From Sambucus nigra (taxonomy: Eukaryota > Streptophyta > Magnoliopsida > Dipsacales > Adoxaceae), in assembly GCA_949130495.1 (NCBI GenBank), contig OX422217.1:544365137-544429136 (forward strand): a stretch of DNA of 64,000 bases, in the 5' to 3' direction. Below, piece after piece: positions 11,070 to 21,994 of the stretch. Made by a program: the position numbers and the translations under genes. Under the pieces are notes generated by a model that was given only the letters and a program-made list of their open reading frames with translations, was not told the DNA's origin and ran no database searches. How positions within the stretch are numbered: position 1 is the first letter of the stretch; each line of letters starts with the position of its first letter.

Positions 11070-13370
11070 AAGTGATGTTGCCTAGGTTTTCTTGAGCTGG
11101 TCAAGAACTTTGCTTTCTTCGATGGTCATTTCTGGCATGGGAAGTTCTTCAACAACTCCCTTTCCCTTAACTATCTAGGTCACATGAGGAATTGGATCTT
11201 TGTAGTGTATCCCTAATCTAGTTATGTGATATACTGAGGTGGGGAAGAACAGGAACCCCGTGTTTCCATCTAATTCTAGCTGAATGACCACCTTATTGAT
11301 TTCCCCTAATAGATCTTCGAAGGATATCTTTTCTTACAAACTGGCTACTAGATTAGTTTTTTCCTGATTGGGTTCATCATCTTAGCTATTAAATTTATCC
11401 CCCCATCCGATGGCGACTATGTCCTCTTTCCAAGATGAGTCAATACATTCAACAACCTCAATGACCTCATCATACAAATCTTCCCACTCAGCGGGGAGGT
11501 GCGGGAGTGAAGGGACCAACCATCCCTAAAGCTTCAAAGCGGTGAGTAGCTCATCAATGCTATAAATTTCACTTGTCTGTTGAAATGCATTGGCCATTAT
11601 TTGTACCACATCTTCGAGACCGACTTCTACAATAGGTAACACCCATTCATCTGATTTTCGAGCCCATTTTTGGGCTTCTATGAACAAGCCACTGAATTTA
11701 TGATAATTAAAAGTCATCTTGGCGGGCAATTTCAGCCCAAACTCCAAGAGTTGGTTCAATATAGATGGTAACTACATGTTTTTCCCTTCAGATCGGGTAC
11801 GGATGGTAATGCAAGATCTTGTAAGGAGTGATGAATCTTTATCAATAAAGCAGGTAGGGTGTAGAAGAAAATACGGGTGAACCTTAAGAGGCTTGGGTGA
11901 GATTACGGGTATGATGGGTTCTTTATTGGGTATAATTTGAGTAGATGGATCAAACCCTGGGTCACTCTCTAGAAAGATGGAATTTGTATGGGTTAAAAGT
12001 GGATTATTAGTGGTATTGTATTTAGAATTGGATGATGGGGAGATTATACCCTAGTCAATCAAACCGTAGATCACATTTCAAAGGTGGAAGCACTGGTCAG
12101 TAGTATGGCCAACGAACTAGTGGAAATCACAATGGGCATCAACTTTAAAAAATTTAGGGAGTGGATTTGTTAGTGGATAATGGTCTAAGGGTTTAATGAG
12201 ATTGCAGCTTAACAGGGCCTATTATACTTTGGATAGGGGAGCATGGAGTTCAGTGTACTCTTTCTTGGTAGGGTTAGGGAAACTTTTCAATTCCCAAGAG
12301 GTAGTAGGTTGGGAAATATTATTGATTCTTAAGACTGTAGCACTGGCGGGCTTCTCATACTATCGAGGAGTGAACTATCCTATCACTTTTTTCAGCTTAG
12401 ATTCGGGTTTAGTAATGCCTTCCTCAATTTTTACACTAGTTTATCAAATGGGTTCATAAGTGTGGTTAGTACTATCCTCTTATGGACGCTCGAATATGAG
12501 GCAAGAAATTCTTCTTCACAATACTGACTTGTTCCTCCACAGAGGGTATATTGGTCATGGTAAAAGCTTTCTCTCTCCACCTTTCTATGAAACTACTAAC
12601 TATTTCCCTAGGTCCTGTTTAAGAAGCTCTAGATCTTGTCGTGTAACCTCTAGCTCTTCATTGTACTTTTACTAAGACATGAACTCCCGAGAAATATCCT
12701 CCCAACTACAGATTCTGGATTCTTTAAGGGATAAAAACCAATGGAGGGCGCTCTATTTTAAGGTATACTGGAACATCTAGGTAATTATCTCTTCAGAGGA
12801 ACTAAGGAGGTTCATGGCTCGATGATATCTTTGTAGGTGAATAATTGGGGGTCCACTTCCCCCAACTTCTCAATGTCTGGCATCTTGAACTTCTCTGGCA
12901 GTCTGGCTTTAGGATAAGGAGACATATGGGTGTAGTACATGTAGTTCCCAGATATCTTGACTTGGTTAAACTACTTTAACAATATCTTAAGGTCTTCCTT
13001 GACCTTGTTCAGTTCCTCCACCTTAGGATCTATGGGTGCTGGAAGGTTAGCCCCTGATTGGGGATAGGGAGATGAGATGGCAGAGACCCATTGGTAGGCG
13101 GGGTGTATGGAGCATGTTGAAACTCTTCTGGGACCTAAATAGGCTCTGAATCGGGTGGACCCATGGCACGAGGAAAGACAACATCGGCTTCTTCAGGAAT
13201 CTGGGTCCGGTGATGCTGCTTCTCATGGACCTCGATTTGAAGGTTGTCAATCTTGGCACTAAGTTGGGCTAAGAGGGTAATCAGATCGGGTTACACATTT
13301 GGTGCTTAATCGGCATCCTCCATGAAGAGTTCATGAAGGTAAATCCCAAACTCGGATGAGGTAGTAGAAG
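11070..13370 (-). pseudogene. Tat-1 gag polyprotein, decayed
   Basis: Capsid-type sequence in several frames. The clearest part, around 12,530-12,600, reads FIERWREKAFTMTNIPSVEE, equivalent to the capsid FL-RWR-KA segment of Tat gags. Near 13,050-13,260 an N-terminal region reads IPEEADVVFPRAMGPPDSEP, preceded by a heptad-like LLAQLSAKIDNLQIEV. A further piece (11,526-11,759) contains LPAKMTFNYHKFSGL. Many stops and frameshifts are present. Confidence 0.65.
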
Positions 13371-14812
13371 AACCGGCAAAGCTTTAGGGCAGTTTGACAG
13401 AAGACCGAAGCCAATAGGGAGCCAGGCCAAACTCTGGTTTGTGATCGACCTGAAAGGGGAAACGATTCGGATTTATTTTTAAAAGGAGGGAGAAAATTTT
13501 GGGTTTTTCGGAAGGAGGAGAAAAAATGTTTTTTGTATTTTTAAAAAAGGAGGGAAAAAGAAGAGGAATCTCAGCATGATCATTATTAATGGTATTATTC
13601 AGTTCTCACTTGTATTAGGTTTGCCTAAATGCAAAAAAAATGTCGGACAAGAGCCGATCCTGGGAAAATAGGGTTTGAAAAATGTAATACACGGTTGGAA
13701 TTATTTTCGATCTCACGGACGAGGTCCTGTTTTAAAAGAAAAAGTGTGTAATAGTGCAAAAATTTAAGCGGTATGTCGACTCGAAATTTCGGTAGAGTTT
13801 TACGTGGTAACCGATAAACTAAATATAAGTGTCCTAGGATTGACACCTATATGAGGTTTATGAAATTATTGGGTTAGTAGAAAGGTTCCCCCCTGGCATG
13901 ACTTTCACGCTATACCTCTTGCCTATAAGAAAAATCATTCATCGGTATGTGTGGACATGCCATTTGATATACCTGATTGTACATGAATTTCTTCATTATA
14001 TACCTCGTGGGGACAATATGTATGAGAACAAATTCGATATACTCGATAGACGTGAACGAGTTCCCTGATATATACCTCTCATCATAAGTTGGGTCAAGCA
14101 GTACGATGTGGTGGGAAACGTTCGATATACGTCGAAGGCACAGGGTCAATGGAAGGTGAGAGTCATATCGCTTAGGCTAACTACGACCCGCATGTCCAAC
14201 GCCCATCACAAAGTGACCCCCCAGTACGGGACAAAATTTTGGTCGATATAGCATGCTCTTGGTGATGTAGTGTGAAAAAATGCATGAGTCTTAATTACAT
14301 ATTATGGAGAGAGTATTTTTTATTAGCATGATGAGTAAAGGGAATACTACACTAAATAGGGAGCATATACAAGTATATCTAGCATGAAAACTATACTATG
14401 CATGGATACATGTGAGTGAGTAAGTGACATGGGAATATATATAACTGAGTGTGTGTGGTAGTGAGCCTATACATGGAGCAACTACAAGAGTGTGTGACAT
14501 GTGTAAGTGAGCATATATACAAGTGTAGGGAGTGTGGTTTTGTGCTAGTGAAGCCTAAGCATGTATATTCTAAGTGGTGTGTGAAACATGTGAGTGTAAA
14601 GTGAATCTAAGTGTAAGTGTGTGAAGTGTACATGGAGAGTGTATGTAAGTGTGTGAAGTGTCTAAGTGAGTGGGAGGTGATATATACATGAGAGAGAGAT
14701 ATATAAACAAAGTTAAATAGAGGAGAAAATGGAACATAAAAGTAGGTGCTTACGCACACATGAAGAAAAGAACAACTCCCGTGCAAAAATAGAGTCTAGT
14801 CTTATTATATTT
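13371..14812 (-). other. Tat-1 5' leader, including TG-rich low-complexity tract
   Basis: This lies between gag and the primer site and is noncoding. The stretch 14,400-14,680 is an imperfect low-complexity array built from GTGTGAAGTGTA and TAAGTGTGTG-like words. Long untranslated leaders are usual in Tat elements. Confidence 0.5.
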
Positions 14813-14832
14813 GTCCCTAGTTAATTCGCCAA
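14813..14832 (-). promoter_or_regulatory. Probable Tat-1 primer binding site
   Basis: The minus strand reads TTGGCGAATTAACTAGGGAC. It is a decayed form of the TTGGCGACTC-type leader that begins the internal region of many plant Tat elements, directly abutting a TG/CA LTR edge at 14,833. The exact tRNA is not assigned. Confidence 0.5.
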
Positions 14833-16025
14833 TGTGGCCATACCGAGGTTCGGGGTCGAGGAAGTGCTCCCGAGGTGGATCCCTCCATCCTTCCCCTTCC
14901 AGCGTGCAGGTGGGATTGCGTCCTTTATCGGGGCGATCGGCCATCATCGATGTGGAGTGATATGTAGAGATAGAGTTGTCAGCCTGTTTTGCACAAAACA
15001 GGCAAAAGAAATGTTGTCGCCTCGAGAGAATGCAATCAAGGACAATACTGATGATTGCGAAACCATGTAGTTCAAGTGTACATGGACTAAGTTACGGAAT
15101 GGTAAGGTGTTAATCACCCATCTATCCCTTTTAATATCTCATGGGCATGTGTTAATCTTCTCTTGTAGAACTCTGTGATGTGTGTGCGTACGTTCATAAT
15201 ATAAATAGAGGAGGGAATCGCTCGACTCACATCATGGATAAAGGCGGAGCGAGGTCACCATTAGGATTGTTCCCAAAATATCAATTAAAAATATAATGCA
15301 AGTGTTTGTCGATTCACAAGTCCTTATGGAAGAACAATTGCGTATATCGGACAAGACATAAGAAAGCAAGCATATAAAATATATATCATGAATATATGAC
15401 GAGAATAAAGTAATAAATGCATGTGGGAGGACTCGAGTCGAAGAATTTACCCAGGACACCTACGTAGCCAGGGGGCATCAAAGACTATGTAGTTCGGAGA
15501 CAATATGAGGTGGGGTTTAACCCATAAATCCAAACGGGGACTTTATTATATGTGTGTGTGTCGAAAAAGGTATTTTAGTGTGAGAAAATGTGATGAGAAA
15601 TCTCCGTTTGGAATTTATAAGTGAACCCTCTTTTTCTTAGTTTTGGTTTTTTTTATGAATATAAAGTATGTGAGAATACTAATAATAAAAAAGTTCAAAA
15701 TTAAGATGTGTGATGTAATGAAGTAAAGTACTAAAACAAAAATAAATTAACTAATGAAAAAATAAGAGAATTTAAAGACATAGGGGAAGAAATAGAGCTC
15801 CTTGTGAAGAGTTGAAGTAGATCTTAATTGTAGATGCACTAATCTCAAGATCAAGTGATAGTGGTTTGAGGAGGTGGGTGGGTAATTTACTCAAAAGAGT
15901 ATGAAAAGAGCGGAAGGAATGTGGGAAATGGGCTTTTAAGGAAAGAACAACTCTAAATTCGATGGAATTCTCTCCGAATTACTGAGACGGATGTTCACGA
16001 GTGACTTTCAACGTGAGGTAATGAC

Positions 16026-16036
16026 CTCTATTTATA
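16026..16036 (-). promoter_or_regulatory. Tat-1 LTR TATA box
   Basis: The minus strand reads CCCTATAAATAGAGG, a strong plant TATA motif positioned where the U3-R boundary of the left-facing element should be. Confidence 0.55.
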
Positions 16037-16198
16037 GGGCTAGGGGTGGCGATCGGCATGGTCCTAGACCTACCAATCGGTATAGAACCCTGGACACACT
16101 GCCGATAGGCAGGGTCCTGGAGTTGCCAATCGGCAGTTTGAGGCAGTTTTTTCGAAAAAAAAGTCATAAAATGCAAATGATAAGTCAGAATCATGCAC

Positions 16199-16975
16199 GG
16201 GAAGGACCATTAGAAATGGTATTCGGAGCCCTTTAAGAATCCAATAAGTTACTCCCTGGTTTGGATGGGGCTCGAAAGCGCCCATTGATCACTAGATAGG
16301 AAATTCCTGAAGCAAAACGGATCGTTCGTTCGAACCATATGCCACGGAATGGACTTTTGGAAAGGGTATTTAGTGCCCTTCAAGATTTCATTCAGCTTCA
16401 TTTGGTTCGAAGAGTTTACCTTGGTCAAATGGGACTCAAAAGCGACCCATGACATTTCAAAGTAAAATGGCTCATTTTTTCATACCATAAGGCTTATTCA
16501 CGCATAGGATGAAACGTTGGAAAAGGTATTCTGAGTCCTTTGAAGATTCATTCAGCCTCATTTGAGTTGTAGAGTTGACATGAGTCAAACGGAGCCCGAG
16601 AGCGCTCGGTGGCCTCTAAATTAATTTTTAGGATAAAATGAACTATTCGTCTGAACTGTAAGGCCAATAAATGCATGGGGCGGATTGTTGGAAAGGGGAT
16701 TCATATCCCTTTGAATATTCATTGAGCTTTTACTCATGCAAGAAAGTTTATTGGGGTCAAAATGGGGCCTGGGAGCGCCCGATGGCCTCTAGATCAGTTT
16801 TTTATAGTAAAATGGATCGTTCATTCGAATTATAAGGTCGATTAGTACATGGGGCGGATCATTATAAAGGATATTTAGATCCCTTCAAATATTCATTAAG
16901 CTTTCACTCAGGTGAGAAAGTTGATAGGAGTCAAATGGGGTCCGGGAGCGCTCGATAGCCTCTAAATCGGTACTC
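16199..16975 (-). repeat. Five diverged tandem repeats (~145-173 bp) in Tat-1 U3
   Basis: The words GGAAAGG-TATT, CCCTTCAAGATTTCATT, CAAATGGG and AGCGCCCGATGGCCTCTA recur in the same order at about 16,216, 16,361, 16,521, 16,693 and 16,866. Spacings run from ~145 to ~173 bases. The last three copies are the most similar to each other. Confidence 0.75.
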
Positions 16976-17219
16976 GAGGTATGACCTAGAGTTTGCGATG
17001 AATCAGTGAGTGCTAGGGATCGAAGGAGGTACTTAGGGTGTCCTAGGATGGTATGTCTATAGAATACTTAGTCACGAGACTCCCAATTTTAAGAATATGA
17101 CGATTATTTGCAAATATGATGATAAGTATATGGAATTGTTTTGCTTGAATACGACTTTTTTAAAAGTATTTGATTACTGATATCATCTCTTTTTGTCTCC
17201 TATTTTTTTTCGGACAACA

Positions 17220-17982
17220 TTTTAGCATTAGATTATATCCACGTGGAACACACGAACAAGTCGATGGTTTACAGCTGGAAGATTATTTATTTGTTGTTGT
17301 TGACATTCAGGATTACTATTTTTGATGTGTTATTATTTAATCTTATGGTTGTGTGGGCTTTTGTAATTTTATTGTTAAATTTTAGGGTCGTGCGGGCTTT
17401 ACACTAAAGCAGGTTTATAACATGTTTCAAAATGTCGAGAAAATAGAGGAAACCCTGCCCCTTTTTTTGGGTTTGTGAACTATTAAGACTTGTAATATTT
17501 TGAACTTTAGCATGTATATATATCCGAATTCACAATTTGTGAATTTTCTTGATTTTGTTGCAAATAATAAATATTTTTTTCTGCCAGATTTTTAATTTGT
17601 TGATTCTCCTGATTTGTTTTGAAATAATAAATATATTTTTAATTTATTAAAAAATCTGCCACAGACTAAAACAGTGCGAAACAGTATCAGATTGTAAAAT
17701 ATGAGTATACTTATGAAACAATCTGACATGCTTTATAACCATACCAAAAGCGTTCTAGAACATAAAAATATGGCACGGTTTCAAATCGTGTCAAAAGCAT
17801 GCCAAATTCAATATCTGGCACGGTTTGAAACCGTGCTAAAAGCTTGCTAGATTTGACAATCTGATATTGTTTTAAATCGTGCCTGAAAATCTGACATGGT
17901 CGATTCTGGCATGGTTTAAAATCGTGCCAGATTGGGTTTGGAGTGATTTGAAAATGTGTTCGATTGTTATTTTTATGTAGTG
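17220..17982 (+). mobile_element. 3' end of a CACTA transposon (remnant)
   Basis: The right terminus reads TTATTTTTATGTAGTG and ends at 17,982, the complement of a CACTA inverted repeat. Just inside it (17,770-17,945) are five or more subterminal palindromes built on GGCACGGTTTGAAACCGTGC and variants, the dense subterminal array typical of En/Spm-type elements. The preceding 17,220-17,640 resembles a noncoding 3' part of such an element. No matching left terminus was found, so it is probably truncated. Confidence 0.6.
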
Positions 17983-19001
17983 TTAATGTTACAATATCTC
18001 AATTAATCCTACGAATCGAATCCCATTCTACTTACATCAAATTAATCATGTTCTACGAAGTAGTTATACAAGTTGTCAATTTCCATAATTTCAATACGAG
18101 TGATATTTTAACAATTCAACATATAATCTAATCCAACAAGCATAATAACAATGTTTAACAACAAATCACTTCATTCAACATCATACTCATTAATATTGTA
18201 TTCTTACAAGTCAAAAAATTATTCGAATTAAATAATATAATTTTTTACATGTGAGTCACCCAAATAATTCACAATAACCTGATACAACTAATCTAAGTAT
18301 GTAATCGTTCAAACCTTCAATCATAATTTCAGATTTAATAAAAAAGGCGTAAATTAGTCTTACTTTTCTTAATTAATCTTTCTAATTACTTTTAGGAAAA
18401 ACATGACTAATTAAGGTTTAGGAAACATTTAAAACATATAATACTTAAGGGGAATAATAGAGATATTCATGCCTGAAAATAATTCGTCTCAAAAATTCGA
18501 TTACGCAGTGGTGATCGTCTCCCAAAAACACTAAAGAGTTGTTTTCGAAGGTACTTGAGAGAACTTGATTTTTACCTTGAAAACTTGGGTTGAAAGTTTA
18601 TTTAAATATGGGAATAAGGTTTTTATGAGATGGGGAGAATGTTTTTAAGATGCTGCTATCTTTGGAAAATGGGTTAAAGATGTTTAACAAGTCTAATCCA
18701 TCCTTTTTAAATAAGAATAATTATAGAGTTTAATACCAACACAAACAATTAACAAGAAGCCTTACCACAGCCACAACCCTGGTGAAAATCAATTCGGCCC
18801 CTAGGAGTAACCCAGTTCGACCAATTTTAAATAAAAGTTAGCGAATTCTAAATTTTCTCCCGATTTCAATCCCGATCAAAAACTTTTTAATTTTATATCA
18901 AAACACACATTTTTAAATGCTAAAAATAATTAAGTCCAATCAAAATTTTGATTTTTGAACTTTATAAATTATTCAACGACCCAAAATCACGGGGTATTAT
19001 A
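17983..19001 (-). repeat. Probable gypsy LTR remnant
   Basis: Noncoding AT-rich DNA ending with ACGGGGTATTATA, the same ending as the gypsy B LTRs (ACGGGGTATTACA). It is taken as a solo or truncated Tekay-type LTR in the left-facing orientation. No clear left terminus was found. Confidence 0.35.
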
Positions 19002-19059
19002 ACTATCTTATTGGTGATACATCATCAAATATTCCTCCACTACCAAATTCTCATTTATA

Positions 19060-19300
19060 ATCAACCAATGATGTTCAATCTTGAATGAGTAAGAGGCAAA
19101 GAATTCATAAGACATTTAATTTATCTTGCTAAGGGGCATGTAAATGAAACTAAGAAAAAAATATGTTCTTAATATGAAAGACGAAACTACATTTCAAGAG
19201 TCGGTTACATCTCATGATGCTAATTTTTGGAAATAAGTCAATTATTATGAATTTAATTTAATTTTGTCCAATCAAACTTGGAGTTCTTGTTAAAGAATTT
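19060..19300 (+). pseudogene. Copia reverse transcriptase N-terminal fragment
   Basis: In shifting frames the plus strand reads MSKRQRIHKTF, then KDETTFQESVTSHDANFWK and ILSNQTW. These match the stretch before the RT fingers in plant Ty1/copia polyproteins (SKRQRI..., FWKEAINDEM, LSNxTW). Only about 80 codons remain, broken by stops and frame changes. Confidence 0.5.
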
Positions 19301-19537
19301 TATGAAAAGATGAAATAAAGACTTTTATATTTCATAATCGTATTCGGAGACTACACGTATGTATATATATAAATGCATTGGAGTTTGTTAAGAGATGTAC
19401 AAGGAACATATAATAGAAACATGAAGCTATTTAAAAGGAACATTTGTGGTCATCCATATATTCCAAAAGAATAGGATCGGCTGATGATTTAACTGAGTTA
19501 TCATGTGGTGACTCATTCTCTTGGATTGATTCCTTAA
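19300..19537 (-). repeat. 3' LTR of the left-facing copia element (left edge approximate)
   Basis: It lies directly beyond the polypurine tract and starts on the minus strand as TAAGGAATCAATCC. A CTATTTAAAAGG TATA-like box lies inside. The left edge is not resolved. Confidence 0.4.
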
Positions 19538-19550
19538 TACTCCCCCACAA
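19538..19550 (-). promoter_or_regulatory. Copia polypurine tract
   Basis: The minus strand reads TTGTGGGGGAGTA, the standard copia plus-strand primer next to the 3' LTR. Confidence 0.65.
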
Positions 19551-19599
19551 GTGAAGGTGGGGTGCAATGTACACACCAAGATTGAGTCATCAATATTAA

Positions 19600-20080
19600 A
19601 AGTGTGGAGTAGATGAGGGTTTTGCTAAAATATTAGCAAGTTGGTCAAAAGAAGAAATAATTTGAGTTACAATGAGACCTTGAGAAACTTTTTCACGAAC
19701 TAAATGGTATACCAGTTCAATATGTGTTTATATGTCATGTAGAATAGGATTGAATGTCATATAGAGTGAGATGTTGTCATGGGATAGAGTGGGAGATGAT
19801 AGCAGCCAGATTCCCACATCACAAAGGATGTACATAAGACACATATGCTCAGTTATCGTAGCATCTAATACACGATACTCAGCTTCACAACTTGAGCATT
19901 TAACTATGGGTTACTTTTTGGATGACCAAGAGATGAAATTTGCACTGAGAAATATGCAAAATCCTAAAGTTCAGTGTCGAGTAAGAGGGCAGGATGCCCA
20001 ATTATCATTGGAGAACCCATACAAAGGGGGAGAGGATTGATAAATAAGGCATAAGCCAACAGCAGGAATATCATGGAGTT
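19600..20080 (-). pseudogene. Copia RNase H, decayed
   Basis: Read leftwards: FSNDNWASCPLTRH, stop, TLGFCIFLSANFISWSSKK, stop, PIVKCSSCEAEYRVLDATITE, then HIELVYHLVREKV and DQLANILAKPSS. This is the copia RNase H series of W-GC..., SWRSKKQ..., SSAEAEYRAL and HIEIDYHFVR. Three in-frame stops (TGA, TAA, TAA) are present. Confidence 0.7.
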
Positions 20081-20900
20081 AGTGCAGCAACCTTTTAACT
20101 TGAATCAAGTTGTCTTCAGTTGGGTAATGAATATAGTGACATATGGAATTCACAACATGAGTAATATCAGGTTTGGTGAGATATAAGAAGGATCATGGAG
20201 TGGAGCAGAGGATTAAGCTGGTGATTTTATTGGAAGAGTTGTTTGAACTGTATGACAATGAAACATATTATCTTTGTGAAGTAAATATAAGTGTATTTGC
20301 GTTCAGAAAGAAATAAACCACCCGTAAAAGAGAGTATTTCTATGCCCAAAATATGATGAAGGTCACCCAAGTCTATTAGAGCAAATTCAGAAGCCAATTT
20401 TGAAGTAAGGGAGTGTAAGAGATATGGGGTGTTACTGGTTATGATGATATCATCCCCATAAAGAAAAAGTATAATGGTTCCAATATGACTATGGATTATA
20501 AAAATAGATGAATCAACCTTGTTACAGTAAGACCCCAAGTTAAGAAGATATAGACCAAATATGTTAAACTAAGCACAGGGTGCTTATTTGAAACCATAAA
20601 TAGCCCTGTTGAGTTTACAAACATAATGGGAAAAATGAGGATTCTCAAATTCGGGAGGTTTATGCATGTAAACTTCTTCTGTAAGAACTCCAAGAAGAAA
20701 AGCATGGTTAATATATAGTTGCATAAGAGGCCATATTTGAGTGACGGCAAGCGATAGCACAACATAAATGATAGCCGATTTGATAATTGGACTAAAGGTT
20801 TCTCCAAAATCTATTCCTTCAATTTGATTGAATCCTTTTGCAACTTACTGAGCCTTATGTTGATCCATTATGTTATCAACTTTGAGTTTGGTTCAATAAT
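20081..20900 (-). pseudogene. Copia reverse transcriptase, decayed
   Basis: Conserved copia RT segments: SSIFIIHSHIGTIILFLYGD (catalytic box YGDD where YVDD is usual), LASEFALIDLGDLHHILGIE and FLSERKYTYI at 20,227-20,538, with upstream palm and fingers pieces to about 20,900. Reading frames change near 20,500. Confidence 0.7.
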
Positions 20901-21249
20901 AAACCCATTTGGAACCAGTGACATGCATGTGAGGAAGTTTAGGTACCAAAGTCCATGTTTATTTTCTATAGAGGGCCTATAATTCATCGTTCATAGATTG
21001 AATCCAGTGAGGTTTAAGGAGAGCAACATGAAATGACTGTGGTTTCACATGTTGGGTAGAATTAACAAGGTCAGTGGGGGAGCAAGAGGTATGTTGCCGA
21101 GTTTTTGAGTGGGTGATCATTGGATGAGTATTAATATGTGTTGAAGGTGGTAATGGGGATAAGGGATAGGATTCATTAGGAAGGGCAACTGCAAGGTTTA
21201 TACCTAGTGGGGAATTCATAGGATGGTGATAAAGTGAATCTGTGAGTTG
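20901..21249 (-). pseudogene. Copia integrase-RT linker
   Basis: The segment 20,977-21,219 reads HPMITHSKTRQ, then QSFHVALLKPHWIQSMNDEL, the conserved H-M-TRSK and AL-P-W--AM--E strings before copia RT. It is interrupted at 21,249 by the Copia-B insertion and resumes at 27,942. Confidence 0.65.
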
Positions 21250-21254
21250 TATGA
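21250..21254. repeat. Target site duplication of Copia-B, left copy (TATGA)
   Basis: TATGA precedes the 5' LTR and is repeated exactly at 27,937-27,941. It shows a single integrase-mediated insertion into the left-facing copia element. Confidence 0.85.
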
Positions 21255-21783
21255 TGTTGGAAATTAATGTTAAGTGACGAAATTAATTATTTAATTTCAA
21301 TTGTATTAAATTCCGAATTTCCCATTTATGTGGTTTTAATAAATGTCAGATAATTAATTAGGAATGTGATAAATAAAGATATTAAAAGATTTGGGTAAAC
21401 CTTATCCGTTAGTCACATGATGGTTAGTGGCATTAGTGGGAGACTTGAAAGAGTCCCACCTTGACTAGGATTCCGGCCCTCTTCCCCTTATAAATAGAGA
21501 CCTCTACACCATCTAGAGTCATCTCATAACACACTATTTCTGAGGTGGGAGAGAAACTCCGAGATTCCATTAGAGTGCATTTTTTTCCAAGAAGGCAGAT
21601 TGATGGAGCAATTAATCAAGTTTGATCTTTGATCAAGGTATGTCTTATTTTCTATCTTTTAGACGTATTTTGTGAAAACATGAAGATCTAAGATCCTTTT
21701 ATTAAGAACAATTGTATGTTAAACATTAATCATATTAATGTGTTCATGATTAATATTAGGGTGTTCTTAAGAATGATTTTATA
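21255..21783 (+). repeat. Copia-B 5' LTR
   Basis: 529 bp, opening TGTTGGAAATTAATG and closing GATTTTATA. It contains CTTATAAATAGAGACC, a TATA box near 21,490. By eye it differs from the 3' LTR at only three positions. The terminal dinucleotides are TG and TA instead of TG and CA. Confidence 0.9.
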
Positions 21784-21785
21784 TG

Positions 21786-21798
21786 TGGTATCAGAGCT
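21786..21798 (+). promoter_or_regulatory. Copia-B primer binding site, tRNA-iMet
   Basis: TGGTATCAGAGCT two bases inside the 5' LTR is the standard copia primer site, complementary to the 3' end of initiator Met-tRNA. Confidence 0.9.
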
Positions 21799-21850
21799 AA
21801 AGTTTAAGATCTCGTGATTTTCCTTATTGATGTTCGTCTATAATGATATA

Positions 21851-21994
21851 TGTGCCTGAGACTTTCTGCGACATTTTTATTTATGTCATTAAATTGCTTT
21901 TGTGCCTGAGACCTTCTGCGACGTCTTATTTCTGTCATTAAATCTGCTCTTAAAGTGTGTCTGAGATTTTCTGTGACGTTTTTCTTCTGTCGCC
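21851..21994 (+). repeat. Three ~51-bp tandem copies in the Copia-B leader
   Basis: GTGCCTGAGACTTTCTGCGA and two variants (GTGCCTGAGACC..., GTGTGTCTGAGATT...) recur three times with TTTCTGTCATTAAA-type spacers just after the primer site. Confidence 0.75.

Larger units (their letters stand above)
4240..17000 (-). mobile_element. Tat-1: decayed Tat-lineage Ty3/gypsy element with an antisense ORF
   Basis: A left-facing element read from right to left: 5' LTR (14,833 to ~17,000), primer site, long leader, gag, protease, RT, RNase H, archaeal-type RNase H and integrase (ending at 6,283), then an oppositely oriented accessory ORF (4,505-5,788), then a possible 3' LTR trace near 4,240-4,300. The order, the DNG protease motif, the double RNase H and the antisense ORF are features of the plant Tat lineage. 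Pol is full of stops and frameshifts, so the element is dead. The left limit is uncertain because another element adjoins or interrupts it. Confidence 0.65.
14833..17000 (-). repeat. Tat-1 5' LTR (right edge approximate)
   Basis: The inner edge is set by the primer site. A TATA box near 16,028 divides a long R-U5 (14,833 to about 16,000) from U3. U3 has four GATCGG-like partial palindromes at 16,050-16,136 and then the tandem repeats of 16,199-16,975. No second copy of this LTR is seen intact in the window, so the outer edge is a guess. Confidence 0.5.
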
